Made by a program: the position numbers and the translations under genes. Shown here piece after piece: positions 12,268 to 23,204 of a DNA stretch of 64,000 nucleotides (positions within the stretch are counted from its first letter, which is position 1; each line of letters starts with the position of its first letter). Below the pieces are notes generated by a model. The model had not been told where the DNA came from, did not search any database, and saw only the letters and a program-made list of their open reading frames with translations. This stretch comes from Tenrec ecaudatus (taxonomy: Eukaryota > Chordata > Mammalia > Afrosoricida > Tenrecidae), in assembly GCF_050624435.1 (NCBI RefSeq), contig NC_134542.1, positions 15,061,997-15,125,996 of the forward strand, read 5' to 3'.

Positions 12268-12718
12268 GAAAGCAACTTTGACCAATAAACAAGATCACAA
12301 CGGACAGAGAAAGATTGATTTTGTCAGGGGTATTATTTTTCTTGAATATGCAATCTATGTCTATAGGCGCGGCAGTTGAGAAATAAAATGATGTAATGCA
12401 TGAGCAAATCTTCTGCAAAAGACCTCTTACAGCATTCAAACTAAGGAGCTTACACTGAGGACTAAGGTGTTCCTGACCCAACCAGAGTAATTTCAATCAC
12501 CTCATATGCTTGAGAATCCTGAACAGTCACTAAGGATCACTCAAGAAGTGTGATGCCTTTGAATTGTGGCATTGGTAAGGATATTGAATGCATCAAGGAC
12601 AGCCAGACAGAAGAATGAACAAATCGCTCTCAGAAGAAGCACTGCCACCAAGCTCCTTTAGAAACAAGGATGACAAGACCTGAGTTCACATCCATCCTTC
12701 TTTGGTCATGCTATCAGG
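12268..12718 (+). mobile_element. RTE LINE 3' region, right of B insertion
   Basis: Continuation of the RTE at 10.78-11.32 kb: 'cttctgcaaaagacctctta', 'aggactaaggtgttcctgac', 'gcctttgaattgtggcattg' and 'ggtcatgctatcaggaag'. It abuts a second RTE copy that restarts upstream in the ORF. Confidence 0.7.
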
Positions 12719-14470
12719 AAGGTGAGCAAATGGTCATTAAAAATGTCAGGACAGAGACAAAACCAAAGTGGCTGTCTGAAGAGTCTCTGAAACTTGCTCT
12801 TAGTCATAGAGTCGCTCAAGCAAATGGAAGGAACGATGAAGTCAAGGAGGTGAACAGAAAATTTCAAAGAGCAGCTTTGCTTATTGAAATATGAAAAGAC
12901 CCAGAGTAAGAAAACCAACACGGGAAGAACATGTTCAGCACATCCTAGACTGAAGGAACTAAAGAAAAAATGCAATCCTCGAGTTGCAACAGTGAAAAAT
13001 TCTATGGGGAATTTTGGAGCGATCCAAGAAGCAACCAAAGAAGATGGAAAGAATACACACAGTCATTGTACCCAAAAGAAGGAGTTGACCTGCATCCATT
13101 TCAGGAGGTACCATATGAGCAGGAATCAGTGGGGCTGAAGGAAGAAGCTCTTCCTGAACTGAGGGCATTAGCTCCAAACAAGCGACCTATTAAAAGGAAT
13201 AAATAAACAATAAAGGAATTGATGGGATGCCAATTGAAATGTTTCAACAAGCTGATGAAGCACTACAAACATGCACTTATCTATGCAAGCAAGTGTGGAA
13301 GACAGCTGCTTGACCAGCTGACGGGAAGAGCTCACATTGCACCCATTACAAGGAAAGCGACCCAACTGCATGCATAAATTATAGAACAATATCGCATGCA
13401 CGTAAAAGGTTGCGGAAATCACCCAACTATGGTTGCAGCAGTGCATTGTTAGGGAGCTGCCAGAGGTTCCGGCCAGATTCAGAAGAGCACATGGAACAAG
13501 GAATATCATTGCTGATGCCAGATGGACCTTGTCTGAAAGAAAATACCAGAAAGAAGGTTACTTGTGCTTTATTGATCATGCCAAGGCATTTGACTCTGTA
13601 GATCATAACAAACTATGGAAAGCCTTGAAAAGAATTTGAATTTCAGAACACTGAATTGTGCTTATGAGAAACCCATCTATACATGGATCAAAAGGCAGTT
13701 GTGGTAACACAACAGGGCATAGTGCACAGTGTAAATCAGGAAAAGTGTGTGGCAGGTTGTATCCTCTAACCATATTTACTCAATCTGTATTCTCAGAAAA
13801 TAGAGAAGCTGGAATATATGAAGATTGTGGCATCAGGCCTGGACAAAGGCTTATTAATAGCCTGTGATATGCAGATGACACAAGCTTGATTGCTGAAAGT
13901 GAGGAAGATTTAAAGCACTTGCTAGTGAAGATCAGGGGTTGGAGCCTTGATCAAGGGTACAACCACTCAATATAAAGAAGACCAAGATCCTCACAACTGA
14001 CCCAATAAGTAACATCATGAGAAATAGAGAAAATATTGAAGTTGTCAAGAATTTCCTCTGGTTGAATCCACAAGCGAAGTTCAAGGAAGCAGCAGTCAAG
14101 AGACCAAAGGATACATTGAATTGGGTAAATCTGCTGCACAAGACCTCTTTAAACTTTTCAAAAGCCAGTATGGTTGTTTGTTTTTTTGTTTGAGAATTAA
14201 CAGGTGCCTGAACCAAGTCATGATATTTTCTATTGCTTCACATACAAGTGAAAATTGGACATTGAACAAGGAAGACTGAAGAAGAGCCAATGCATTTGAA
14301 TTGTGGTGCTGGCAAAGAATACTGAAAGTGCCATGGACTGCCAGAAGGGCAAAGAAATCTGCCTTGGAAGAAGTGCAGCCAGAGTTCTCTGTACAGGCCA
14401 GGATAGCAAGAGTTCATCTTGTATATTCTGACCACATTTTCAGAAGATGACAGCAACAGCTTGTGCATAT
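12719..14470 (+). mobile_element. RTE LINE, 1.75-kb 5'-truncated copy
   Basis: The longest continuous RTE coding remnant. It starts between endonuclease and RT ('accaaagtggctgtctgaag'), passes a linker ('tgaaggaactaaagaaaaaa'), and enters the RT domain. The palm motif reads CFIDHAKAFDSVDHNKLW at about 13,565-13,620, and the catalytic YADD block survives as 'gcagatgacacaagcttg' at about 13,872, one frame off. The C-terminal half follows to 'gaccacattttcagaagatg'. Several stops and frameshifts; no (CAA)n tail. RTE/BovB elements normally code one ~1000-residue protein. Confidence 0.85.
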
Positions 14471-15009
14471 AAATTGTCTACTATGCCCAGCATTCTGAAG
14501 GAAACAGTAAAAAGGTCAATATTTGGGGAAATATTCAAAGACTATTATAATTGGCCAATTTGAAATGGATAACTTAAAAAAAGAAGATCATGGACATTCA
14601 GCAAATAGGGGGGTGGAGTTATCTTTGACCTTACTAGAGTGCAAAGATGAGAAGAAAAATAAATAATGTCTTGCTCACATAGTTATGTCCATCACCCAGA
14701 AACATGCCTGTTCCCAGAGTGAGTCTTAATTAAAACATGCCTGGAAGTCCAGGCCTTAGGAGCAATAGCAGGCTTCTAAGGAGATGGGATGGGCATGCTT
14801 TAACCTGGAGAACAACACAGAAATTATAGCCAGACAGGAAAGAACAGGTGATGTTCACAAAATATTAAACTGAACAAACTGACTCAAAAAGATTCTAAAA
14901 GGGGAACAGCAAGGGGCAAATGTGAGGGGGTGGTAGTAAACTAAAATCTCGGGTTGAGAGGCAAAAAGTTGAGTTATAGACGCCATCAATTAATTTTGTA
15001 GACGGCACA
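14471..15009. other. Unassigned sequence
   Basis: A-rich, about 540 bp; no family recognised. Confidence 0.45.
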
Positions 15010-15600
15010 CTTGAATTTTGCCTTCAACTCTGGAAGCTTAAGAAAAGTCAGTGGAAAGCAACTCTAAGAAAGCTTCTGAGATTTCCATTACATGTGGGGA
15101 ACTTGGCAGCTGATCACTTCCCCCTTTATCACAAGGGTTTTCTGCCAAATTCTGAACATTGGTTTCACTTTGCACTTTGTTCTTGATAAGCAGAAATGTT
15201 TCCAATGATGTAAAAACTGTCGTCATCTGAGTCACATGTTCTGGGAATTTTCCTTCCAGACAAGAACTTGAGTGTTTGCACCTTCTTTTCGAGAGAAGAA
15301 TGAATCCATGGAAAGTTCATATTTTGTTTGGGTGGAAACGTTCTTGAAGAAGAATTCTTCATAACACAGCTGGCATTGGTTTAGAGAGAACTACTTAAGT
15401 GTAGAGCTCATCAGAAGTATGTAAGGCTTTGGGCCATGAAATATCTTTTCATCCAAATGTATTTTGAAGAAGCACAGAAACTGAAATATCTCTACAAGTC
15501 CCACTAGGAGCGTGCTTCCTGGTGTTTGCAGAAGCCTCGGGCTCCCCAGATCATTGGGTTTGTGGACCGGAACAGTCACAAATCAGTTCTTCCATCTCTG
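15010..15600 (-). pseudogene. Possible processed pseudogene or coding remnant, parent unknown
   Basis: On the minus strand three adjoining frames read like one eroded protein: a segment beginning MTVPVHKPNDLGSPRLLQTP (15,579 downwards), a segment with KKVQTLKFLSGRKIPRTCDS and DDDSFYIIGNISAYQEQ, and a C-terminal segment with ETNVQNLAENPCDKGG and EISEAFLELLSTDFS before a stop. Together they span about 540 bp with at least one frameshift and one internal stop. I do not recognise the parent. Chance open frames or an unknown repeat are the alternatives. Confidence 0.3.
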
Positions 15601-15689
15601 AGAAATGTCAATTGGAAAATATATCAAATAACTACAGCTAATAAACCATGTAACCTGAGTTTTAAAAATTTCTTATAAATACATCCCTG

Positions 15690-15913
15690 TTTATATGTAA
15701 TGCAGTCTAACACTCCGCAGTTCAGGCATCCTCAGAAAAAGAAGTCGAATGCTGATGTTAAATTCATGGCACCAAATAGTATATGAAGATAGAGACAACA
15801 ATGAAATGTCTTTAAACCCATCAAAAAGTTGAAAATAGGCCCCTTGACTTAGCAATCCCTCTACTTGGTGTTTAGAGAAATAAGAACTGCAACACAAATA
15901 GATATGTGCACAC
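15690..15913 (+). mobile_element. Old L1 3' region, left of solo LTR
   Basis: 'gacttagcaatccctctact' and 'gcaacacaaatagatatgtg' match the end of L1 ORF2/3' UTR ('cagcaatcccactcctgggt' type). The L1 resumes at 16,446. Confidence 0.55.
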
Positions 15914-16440
15914 TGTGGTAGTTACATCATCTCCTGTCAACTTGTGAAGGGGTGGAGTCTAGACTGTCAATCAGGTCATAGTCAATGAGACCTCTGTGTG
16001 GGCATGGCCTTCCCCTGGGGATTCTGGGAAATCCCGTCTTCCTCCCTGGAGGCGGGACACACACACACTCTCTCTCTGTGAGACATTCCTGTTGACAAGC
16101 CTGAGGGAGCTATGCTGACAGAACCAGAGCCCTGGAGCTGGAGTAGCCATGTGGAGACCCACGCTAGTGCTGAGATGCTTCCACCAACACTGGATCCACC
16201 AAACTTTCCACCCACTGGCCTGTGATCTTCCTACATTCAGCGTCATTGCATGGCTATGAGAGTCTAAAGATGAATTTATGGTCTAGTATTGACATATGGG
16301 TTAATACTGGACTTATGGACTTGATCTAGACTTGCATGGGATGTTTTCTCAATGGAAAATTGCTCTTTGATATAAAGTTCATTCTTACACACATATGAGT
16401 CTCTCTCAATTTGTTTCTGTAGTCAACCCAGACTAACACA
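15914..16440 (+). mobile_element. Solo LTR, family D, 5-bp duplication CACAC
   Basis: 527 bp from TGTGGTAGTTACATC to CCCAGACTAACACA, bounded by TG and CA and flanked by perfect CACAC (15,909-15,913 and 16,441-16,445). Contains a 'tgatataaag' TATA-like site near the 3' third. The 5-bp duplication and the '...gactaacaca' end fit the ERVL/MaLR class, though in CA-rich flanks a 5-bp match alone is weak. It sits inside an L1 3' end, so it is younger than that L1. Confidence 0.85.
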
Positions 16441-16700
16441 CACACTCATTGTCATTACAACACTCTTGACAAGACCATAAAGATTAAAATCACCAAAATT
16501 CCCATCAATAGAAGAACAGGTAAACTGGTATATACAATACAATGCTTTAAAAGGTTAGAGGTTAATGATGAATATACTAAACTCCTCATAAGGAACCTCG
16601 ATTACCCTGGAGGATATTACGCTGAGTGAAACTGTCAATCACAAAAAGATCAATATTGCATGACACCATTATTGCAAAATAAATCAAGGTTTCACACTAA
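16441..16700 (+). mobile_element. Old L1 3' region, right of solo LTR
   Basis: 'aattcccatcaatagaagaa', 'gatattacgctgagtgaaac' and 'caatattgcatgacaccatt' are the L1 3' UTR blocks in sense order, continuing 15,690-15,913. Confidence 0.6.
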
Positions 16701-17009
16701 AAGAAACAGTTGTTATCAGAGGTGGGAAAAGAAGGGACAGAAGACCACTGGTGGGAGGGTAGAAACACATTAACTTGGGTGAATGAGACCATAAAAAAAT
16801 CACTCAAGGAGTCCTTCTGTCCAAAATTCTCAAGACGTTTCTGTGCACCCTTGGTTGTGCCACATAAAATACAAATAGAAAGAGAAATCCTCATTTTTCT
16901 CAGGACAAGTGTCTCGAGGCCTCTTTTCACAATTAATCTTACCACAAAATAAATACAGAAATCTTTGAAAGAATTAACTCGAGCTGAAAAAAAAAATCCC
17001 TAGACTGAC
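16701..17009. other. Unassigned, possibly more L1 3' UTR
   Basis: 'gtgggaaaagaagggacag' and 'ccactggtgggaggg' may continue the L1 tail, but the match is too weak to claim. Confidence 0.3.
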
Positions 17010-17140
17010 TCTCCTCATTTTACAGATGACAGAACTCAAAGAAGGTGGAAGGATCACCAAGCTAATTAGCAGCTGAGTGGGGTCAGAACTCCCCACGTAT
17101 CCTGAGCTCTGTCCCTGTGAGCCACGGTAGCCCCTATAGA
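17010..17140 (-). mobile_element. MIR SINE, antisense
   Basis: 'cctcattttacagatgacag' followed by 'caccaagctaattagcagc' and 'gtggggtcagaactcccc' is the antisense MIR core and tail region. Confidence 0.65.
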
Positions 17141-17329
17141 TTAATGTTAAATGAAATAATACATACAGCATTTGAACAATGAGTCATGCAATGAACACAT
17201 CTTAACATATCAATCAGAGCCTCGGTTTCTACTCATCCCGTCTTACCTTAATTTCTAGGATACTTTAGTGGCACAAAAGTCATATGTGCTCATTGCATAA
17301 AACTTAAAAGATACAGTCCAACACTGCAA

Positions 17330-17540
17330 ACAAACAAGCAAGCCTCACTGCCATCCAGTCGATGCCGACCCACAGCGACCCCCTAGGGCAGGGCAGAACT
17401 GCCCTGTGAGTTTCTGAGACTGTCACTCCTTCCTGGAGTAGAAAGCCCCCTAGCTTTCCCCCGCAGAGCAGTTGGTGGTTTCGAACTGCGCACCTTGCAA
17501 TTAGCAGCCTGGCGAATAATAATTCCAACACCAGGACTCC
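17330..17540 (-). mobile_element. AfroSINE, antisense, nearly full length
   Basis: Well preserved: 'cactgccatccagtcgatgc', 'cagcgaccccctagggcag', 'ctggagtagaaagccccc', 'ggtttcgaactgcgcacc' and head 'caccaggactcc'. Confidence 0.9.
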
Positions 17541-18054
17541 TTCAACACTGAAAAGAGTGTTAAAATCACCTGAAGTCCTATGTAAGCTTTTTTTCCATAT
17601 ATATTACAGTAGAAACATTTACTTTAGAAAACTGGGATATACATCCCCTACTCTCTGTACCTTGACCCGTTTACTGTTGGGAACTTTTTCTCTTGCTTGT
17701 GATTTGTAAGAACTTACTCAGGATACTGAAGGCAAGTCAAGGCTGCATTGCAAAAGTCGTTCTAGTTTATTGTTAGATTTTCTTTTTGCTTATTGCTTTT
17801 CAGCCTTGTGTAATAAAACATAGTTTTATTTTCCTTTAAGGTGTCTGCCGTGTTTACTGTTAGAAAAGGTTATTTGTTTGGTTTTTTTCTTTTTTTACTT
17901 TTTCCTTCACATCAACTCCCATGCTTTATGGTATATTATCATGAATGTGAACCAAAATCATCCAAGTTATCTGAAGCTCAGCTGTAGCAATAACCCTGAC
18001 CAGAAAATGAGGACAATAGTTGTATAAAAATACAACAGACACCTAATATTTCTA
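17541..18054. other. Unassigned sequence
   Basis: T-rich, about 510 bp; no repeat or gene recognised. Confidence 0.45.
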
Positions 18055-19070
18055 AATCATTTTATTGGGGGCTCGTACAACTCTTATTATAATCCATACA
18101 TACATACATGCATAGTTTCAAGCACATTTGTTGTCCTCATCATTCTCAAAACATTTTCTTTCTGCTTGAGCCCTTGGTATCAGCTTTGCATTTTCCCCCT
18201 CCCTCCCTCAAGGACCCTTAATAATTTATAAATTATTATTATTTTGTCATGTCTTACACTGACAAATGTCTCCCTTAACCCACTTTTCTCTGTCCATCCC
18301 CCTGGAAGGGGATTATAGGTAGATCATTGTGATCCCCACCATCAATTTTAGAACGCTAGTTGTTCCCTTGTCCCTGGGTTTGTTAACACCCATTTCCTTT
18401 CCCAGGCCTCCTCGACTCCCATGTCCTCCCCATCCCTGAACTGTCAGTCTCCTTGTTTTCTCCTCCCGAATGTTTATCTCATCTATCTTATCTAGATAGA
18501 CATGCAGAGATAATAATATGCACAAAAACAAGACAGAGCAAAACAAAGCAACTAAAGAAAACAAAACAACTACAACAAATCCAACAACAAAAGAAAGAAA
18601 AGCCTGTAAGTAGTTCAAGGTCTGTTTGTTGACCTTTAGGAGTGTTTTCTTATTGAGTCTGGTGAGATGCCATGCCCTGGCCCCAAAGTCTATCTTTGGT
18701 ATTCCCTGGGACTTTGTTGCTCTGCTCTCCTTGCTGTTCTGTTGCATGCCCTTACTGTTTCACTTCTTTGTGCTAGGATTATATCAGGGACAATTCCCAC
18801 AGTGTGTCTCCAGTGTTTCCCCCATAGCACTATGAGTCAGTGAGGGATGTCAGGTCTCATGGTGGGGCAGGCCCTATGATCCTCTCTGTGCATTGGCTGC
18901 TCTGAGTAGTAATATCATCCTCAGGGCTTGGTGGACTAGGATGTGCTCCACTCTCTCTTCCTCTCCCTTCATTTGCTCCCGTGTGCTCTGATCAGACATG
19001 TCCCTCTCCCTGAGCTGCAGCTTCAGTGCTGCCCTCTGAAGTGAGTCCTGTGGGGAGGGGGTGCTGTCCA
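18055..19070 (-). mobile_element. B-family retroelement, antisense, internally deleted, left part
   Basis: Starts at the 3' tip ('atcattttattgggggctcg'), covers about 280 bp of the 3' end, then at about 18,335 jumps to the upstream block 'gttgttcccttgtccctggg' and 'gttaacacccatttcc', skipping about 0.9 kb present in the copy at 57 kb. The upstream part runs through 'gaccccatagcac'-like and 'ggtggggcaggccctatg' blocks beyond the 5' limit of the 57-kb copy, so the family is longer than 1.77 kb. Interrupted at 19,071 by an LTR. Confidence 0.8.
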
Positions 19071-19565
19071 TGTAATAATATAGGGATTAGACCAGCTATC
19101 CGGCATCAAGCTGGATCCGAAATGAGGCGTGCGGATGAAAGGAAAAGAAAGAGATATATACAAAGTATGGGATCGGGAGGACTCCAATCTGATGGACTGA
19201 AGTCTCTAAGTATATTTGAAGCTTGGTATTTATACTCTTCTTACACAGGGAATTGGTTACAAAACAAACATCAAAGAACTTAAGCATTCCTAAACTCTTA
19301 TCTATGCAAATGTTACTTAACTAGTCACAGTTTCTTAACCTCAGAATAATAAAAGCACTAGGTTCAAAGACAATCACACAGATATGCAAGATTCAAGAGA
19401 GCCTTAAAGAGATCATAAAGAACTGAGTTATCTCTCAATGTTTTTAGCAGCAAAGTCACAAATAACAGTCATTTTGCAATTCTTTTGTCTGCAGAGACAC
19501 AGAGGCACAGGGGACTACATAGTCACCCATTAGTAAACACCTTGATTAGCCGGATGCCTCCTACA
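19071..19565 (-). mobile_element. Putative LTR inserted in B element
   Basis: 495 bp bounded by TGTA and TACA. Read on the minus strand it has the order of a retroviral LTR: TGTAGGAGGC start, 'agagtataaatacc' TATA box at about 19,223-19,236, a pyrimidine-rich downstream part and an ATTATTACA end. Not related to the D LTR or to 41.2 kb. No matching target duplication (TGTCCA left, GTTGGG right), so boundaries or the mode of insertion remain uncertain. Confidence 0.55.
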
Positions 19566-19800
19566 GTTGGGATTGTGGCAGACCCCTCAGACCTCTCTAT
19601 TGGTTCCCTGCATCATGTCAGTATGTTGCATTCACATCTTGGAGCACCAGGTTGAAATCTTGACCCTCTTTCCCTGTGGAGATATAAACAACACCCTCTC
19701 CTTGGGTGGGTTAGTGCCCTGTTCCCTCTCTGCCCAGGAAAACACCTAACATTTTGAGGACGAGGAATGAACCAAGTTTGCATTAGAAAATGCAATCAAA
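19566..19800 (-). mobile_element. B-family retroelement, antisense, right part
   Basis: 'gttgggattgtggcagaccc' and 'gttccctgcatcatgtcag' appear to continue the 5' part of the B element interrupted at 19,071. No other copy in this window covers it, so this relies on memory of the family. Confidence 0.4.
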
Positions 19801-19929
19801 AGGTAGAAAATTGGCACACAAAAAAACAACTGTTGCAAAAATGTTATATTGTGTGTGACACTAAGCAACAAGCAGGAGACACAAACATTTCACTGAACAA
19901 ATTTAATATTTTCAACTATTGAAAACATT

Positions 19930-20180
19930 GTGGTTGGTGGGTTCCAACCGTCAACCTTTGGGTTAGCAGCAGAGCACTCAGCCAGTGCATACCCTCCCCC
20001 CCCCACACACACCAGAAGAAAATAAACAAGACTTCACTGCCATCGAGTCCATGCCAACTCATGGGGCTACTAACCATAAGGTCCAATAGCCGCTCCTCAG
20101 GAGAAAGATGGGGCTTCCTGCTCCCATCAAGTTACAGTTTCTGACACCCAGATGGGCAGTTCTATCCTGTCCTATAGGGG
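19930..20180. mobile_element. AfroSINE composite, two orientations
   Basis: 19,930-20,000 is antisense ('gggttccaaccgtcaacctt'). After a C run, 20,020-20,070 is antisense 3' end ('cactgccatcgagtccatgc'), then from about 20,070 the orientation flips to sense ('ggctactaaccataaggtcc', 'caggagaaagatggggct') ending at about 20,180. Two overlapping insertions or an inverted rearrangement. Confidence 0.65.
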
Positions 20181-20257
20181 TTCTACGATGATGTATGCCA
20201 TGGGAAGGGTAACGGAAATGTTTCAACATGCGTTCCACATTTAGGCAAGAAGGTTGG

Positions 20258-20766
20258 TGTGGTGTTTGTCTGATTAGACTAGAGAAACAAATTCATAGCC
20301 ACTCAAATATGTGTACAAGAAAGAGCTTTATATACAAGAGCAATTGAATCTTGAGAAAACATCCCAGCCCAGTCCAGATCAAGTTCATAAGTCTGGTATT
20401 AGCCCATATGTCTGATCCTAATCTATAAATTCCTCTTCAGACTCACAAAACAAATGCAATGACACCGAATGCAGGATGATCACAGGCCAGTGGGTGGAAG
20501 GTCTTGTGGATCCAGTGGTGGTAGAAGCATCTCAGCACTAATAGGGGTCTCCGCACGGCTCCTGCAGCTCCAGGGCTCTAGCATAGCTCCATGTGTCTTG
20601 CCACTGAAGTATCTGCCAGGGAGTCAGTGTGCGCCCCATCTCCAACGAGCTACTTATCTCCTTAGTGCCTCCAAATGAGGCCATCAAGCTGTAACCTGAT
20701 GATAGGCTAAACTCCACTCCTTCACTCATAAATCTCAAATTGACAACAGATTATGTAACTACCACA
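20258..20766 (-). mobile_element. D-family LTR, antisense, full length
   Basis: 509 bp, full set of D blocks from 'gattagactagagaaacaaa' to 'tatgtaactaccaca'. No 5-bp duplication (GTTGG left, GAGAT right), unlike the copies at 15.9, 54.8 and 59.9 kb. Confidence 0.8.
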
Positions 20767-22801
20767 GAGATGTCTCCGATAAAGGATAGAGACCTGACCC
20801 GACGCTTGAAGACACCATTACAGGTAACGTCCATTTGTCTTTTGGTAACATTCCTCTCTCAGACCCAAACTGCTTTCTCTGGGAAAGGTGTGTTAAACAC
20901 CATTTTCTACAAGGGGTTTTGGTCTCTGTCCATCAGAAGCTATCAGATTGGCTTGCCATTTAATCTAGTTCCCTTCAACCTAAACAAAGCCTTTAATGAG
21001 TTACTTGAACGGAAACTGTTACCATTCAATGTTACATTCATTAGCAACTCTTAGCACTGCATGGACTGTTCTCTGAGTCTGACAAGATAATAATATGCTT
21101 AGATTCCTTTTTATTACTAACACTTTAAACTCTTGTTCTGCTATATCATATGCTAGAAGGTTCTGTTAACCCAATACTGTTAAAAGTGGGGGGGACGACG
21201 AATAGAAACATTTCAATGTATACCAACTTGCTAAATGTTGCTCAAAGACCAGGTTGTTGCTGCTCTCTCCTCCCCTATTTGTATACTTATGACAAACGTA
21301 TGTTTCCAGGGCAGGGATATATGGAGGAGGAGTGGGAAGGGTGGGGGTGGACTTTAATTAATGTGTGTTTATTTATTGATTCTTACTAATATATAGCATC
21401 ACTGCCTGATTCAACTTCCTCTTGCACAAAGCTACACAACCCTTTCTTAAACTCACTTTTTCTTTCAGCAATATTCCAACGTGATTATGCCATGTAGCTG
21501 ACTCAGTTAGGGGGAAAAATATGTGGGCAATGCACTTGCAGAAGAAGTGTCCAGTAACAAAGTCAGTGTTTGCTCTTAGCTCACATATGATGCTTTTCCT
21601 CTCAGAGGGTGGGCCTTCAGAGGGGAAAAAAAATGAGATTCTGTCTGGTGAATCAGAATCAGTAAGCTTTTTGCCTCACTGGGTTGGTCAAGTTGAAGTA
21701 GTCTCAGGGGACCCCTGTCATCAGGATAGCTCCCTCCCTATTCATGTCCTCCACATTATTCCAAGCCTCCAAAATCATTTGCTTTCTTCTAATGGTTATG
21801 AGCCCTGAAAATGATAAAATGAAAATGATACTTGCACTGCTGTTGTAGGATGATGCTCATGCCCTGGGAGCCGCCTCTGTTCCGTATGAACTCCAAAAAC
21901 TGGAAGGGGTGGCGTGGGGGGAGTTAACTTATAGAGACAGCCATATTCCATCAAAGTCAATCGACATAGGGAAAATAAAGTTAGAAATATCCTAGGGGAG
22001 CATATCCTGTTAACAGAAATCTTTCTTGCTGCTTCTCTGAAAGCGTGTTCCTTAACAATTCCATTGTGAAAACCAACAGAGCCGCACCATTCAGCAATGT
22101 ATTATTTCCATGGGCGGAATTCAACCTTGTCTTTCTATTTCTGAAGTGTGTGCTGGTTTTAGAAATTTGGTTTTAAAAAAATCACTCAAGGAAAGAGAAC
22201 ACATCCAGTCAACGATGCTGATGCCAGGGGTAGGAGATCCGTTTTCAGGCTAGCTTTGTCACAAAGGAAAGTAAGTAACACTTGGATGAAAACCATTGCT
22301 CTTTACTCAAAACTATAAGAAGGGAGTTTAAATCTTGAAGAGTTCAGTTCAAGGTGTAACAGGAAGATGATGCATTTGCACAGTGGTTGGCCTGGGTCTT
22401 CTTAACTAGTTGGCAGCTTGTATGTGATCTTCTATAAGAAATGAAATCTTTCGTAATCCTAGTTTTCTCCCTTGCAAAAGGCAGTAGTGAGAATCCACTC
22501 AATGGCAATGAGAAGAGCCATAGCATTAGTATAAGGAGTAAGAGTTAGTATTTTGATCTGTGAATTGTTGTTTATAACTTTTCAACAAGTCACTCCACGT
22601 TGTACTGGTTTTGTTCCTTTATGTTATTTTGGTGGTAAACTTTTATAGAGAGATGAGCTGGTAGATTCAGTTTAGGTGATCTCAGTTTTGTTATCAACAC
22701 CCAAAGCTTCATAGTCAGGAGACAGTTGAACACATGCCGCCTTCCCTCTGTCAGTCCCACTCAGGGTGTTCATCTTGGCTGCATTGGCGCTTGTTGACTT
22801 T
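20767..22801. other. Unassigned sequence
   Basis: About 2 kb of apparently unique sequence. The longest frame, 95 codons at 21,521-21,808, shows no recognised domain. No splice or promoter context that I can support. Confidence 0.5.
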
Positions 22802-23003
22802 GGAGCCTGGATGGTGTAGTGGTTACTTATTGGGCTGCTAACCACAAGGCCAGCAGTTCAAAATCACCAGCTGCTTGCCCAGAGAAAGATGAAGCTTACT
22901 ACTCTCATAAAGATTTACAGTCTCTGAAACCCACGGGGCAATTCTACCTTGTCCTCAAAGGTCTCCATAAATCATAATCAATTCAATGGCAGTGAGTTTA
23001 CTT
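22802..23003 (+). mobile_element. AfroSINE, sense, nearly full length
   Basis: Head 'ggagcctggatggtgtagtg', 'gggctgctaaccacaaggcc', 'agcagttcaaaatcaccagc' and 3' 'tcaattcaatggcagtgag'. A further head-like piece ('ggaacttggtggcatagtgg') lies at about 23,091-23,110. Confidence 0.88.
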
Positions 23004-23171
23004 GGGGGAGGGATGTTGACTTTGACATCCACAGTGAACACAAGTTTGTTCCTATCTTTGATCCGGTTTTTGGCCGACTGTAGTTAGGAGGAACTTGGTG
23101 GCATAGTGGTCAAGTTTGTTTGTCCTGGGGGTGCTCTTGGGTCACTGTAAGGTGGATAATATACAGATCAT

Positions 23172-23203
<32 letters not shown>
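23172..23203. repeat. (GT)n microsatellite
   Basis: About 16 uninterrupted GT units. Confidence 0.95.

Positions 23204-23204
<1 letters not shown>

Noticed and set aside
13410..13639. Open frame with FIDHAKAFDSVDHNKLW as a possible host gene
   Set aside because: This is the RTE reverse-transcriptase palm motif in a broken LINE copy, not a host protein.
18313..18747. 144-codon minus-strand frame with a hydrophobic stretch
   Set aside because: Lies entirely in a B element; the 132-codon frame at 57,030 is its counterpart in another copy and is not conserved in length or ends.
22802..23003. tRNA gene in the AfroSINE heads
   Set aside because: The heads keep only degraded A- and B-box-like sequence within a SINE; no intact cloverleaf can be drawn.
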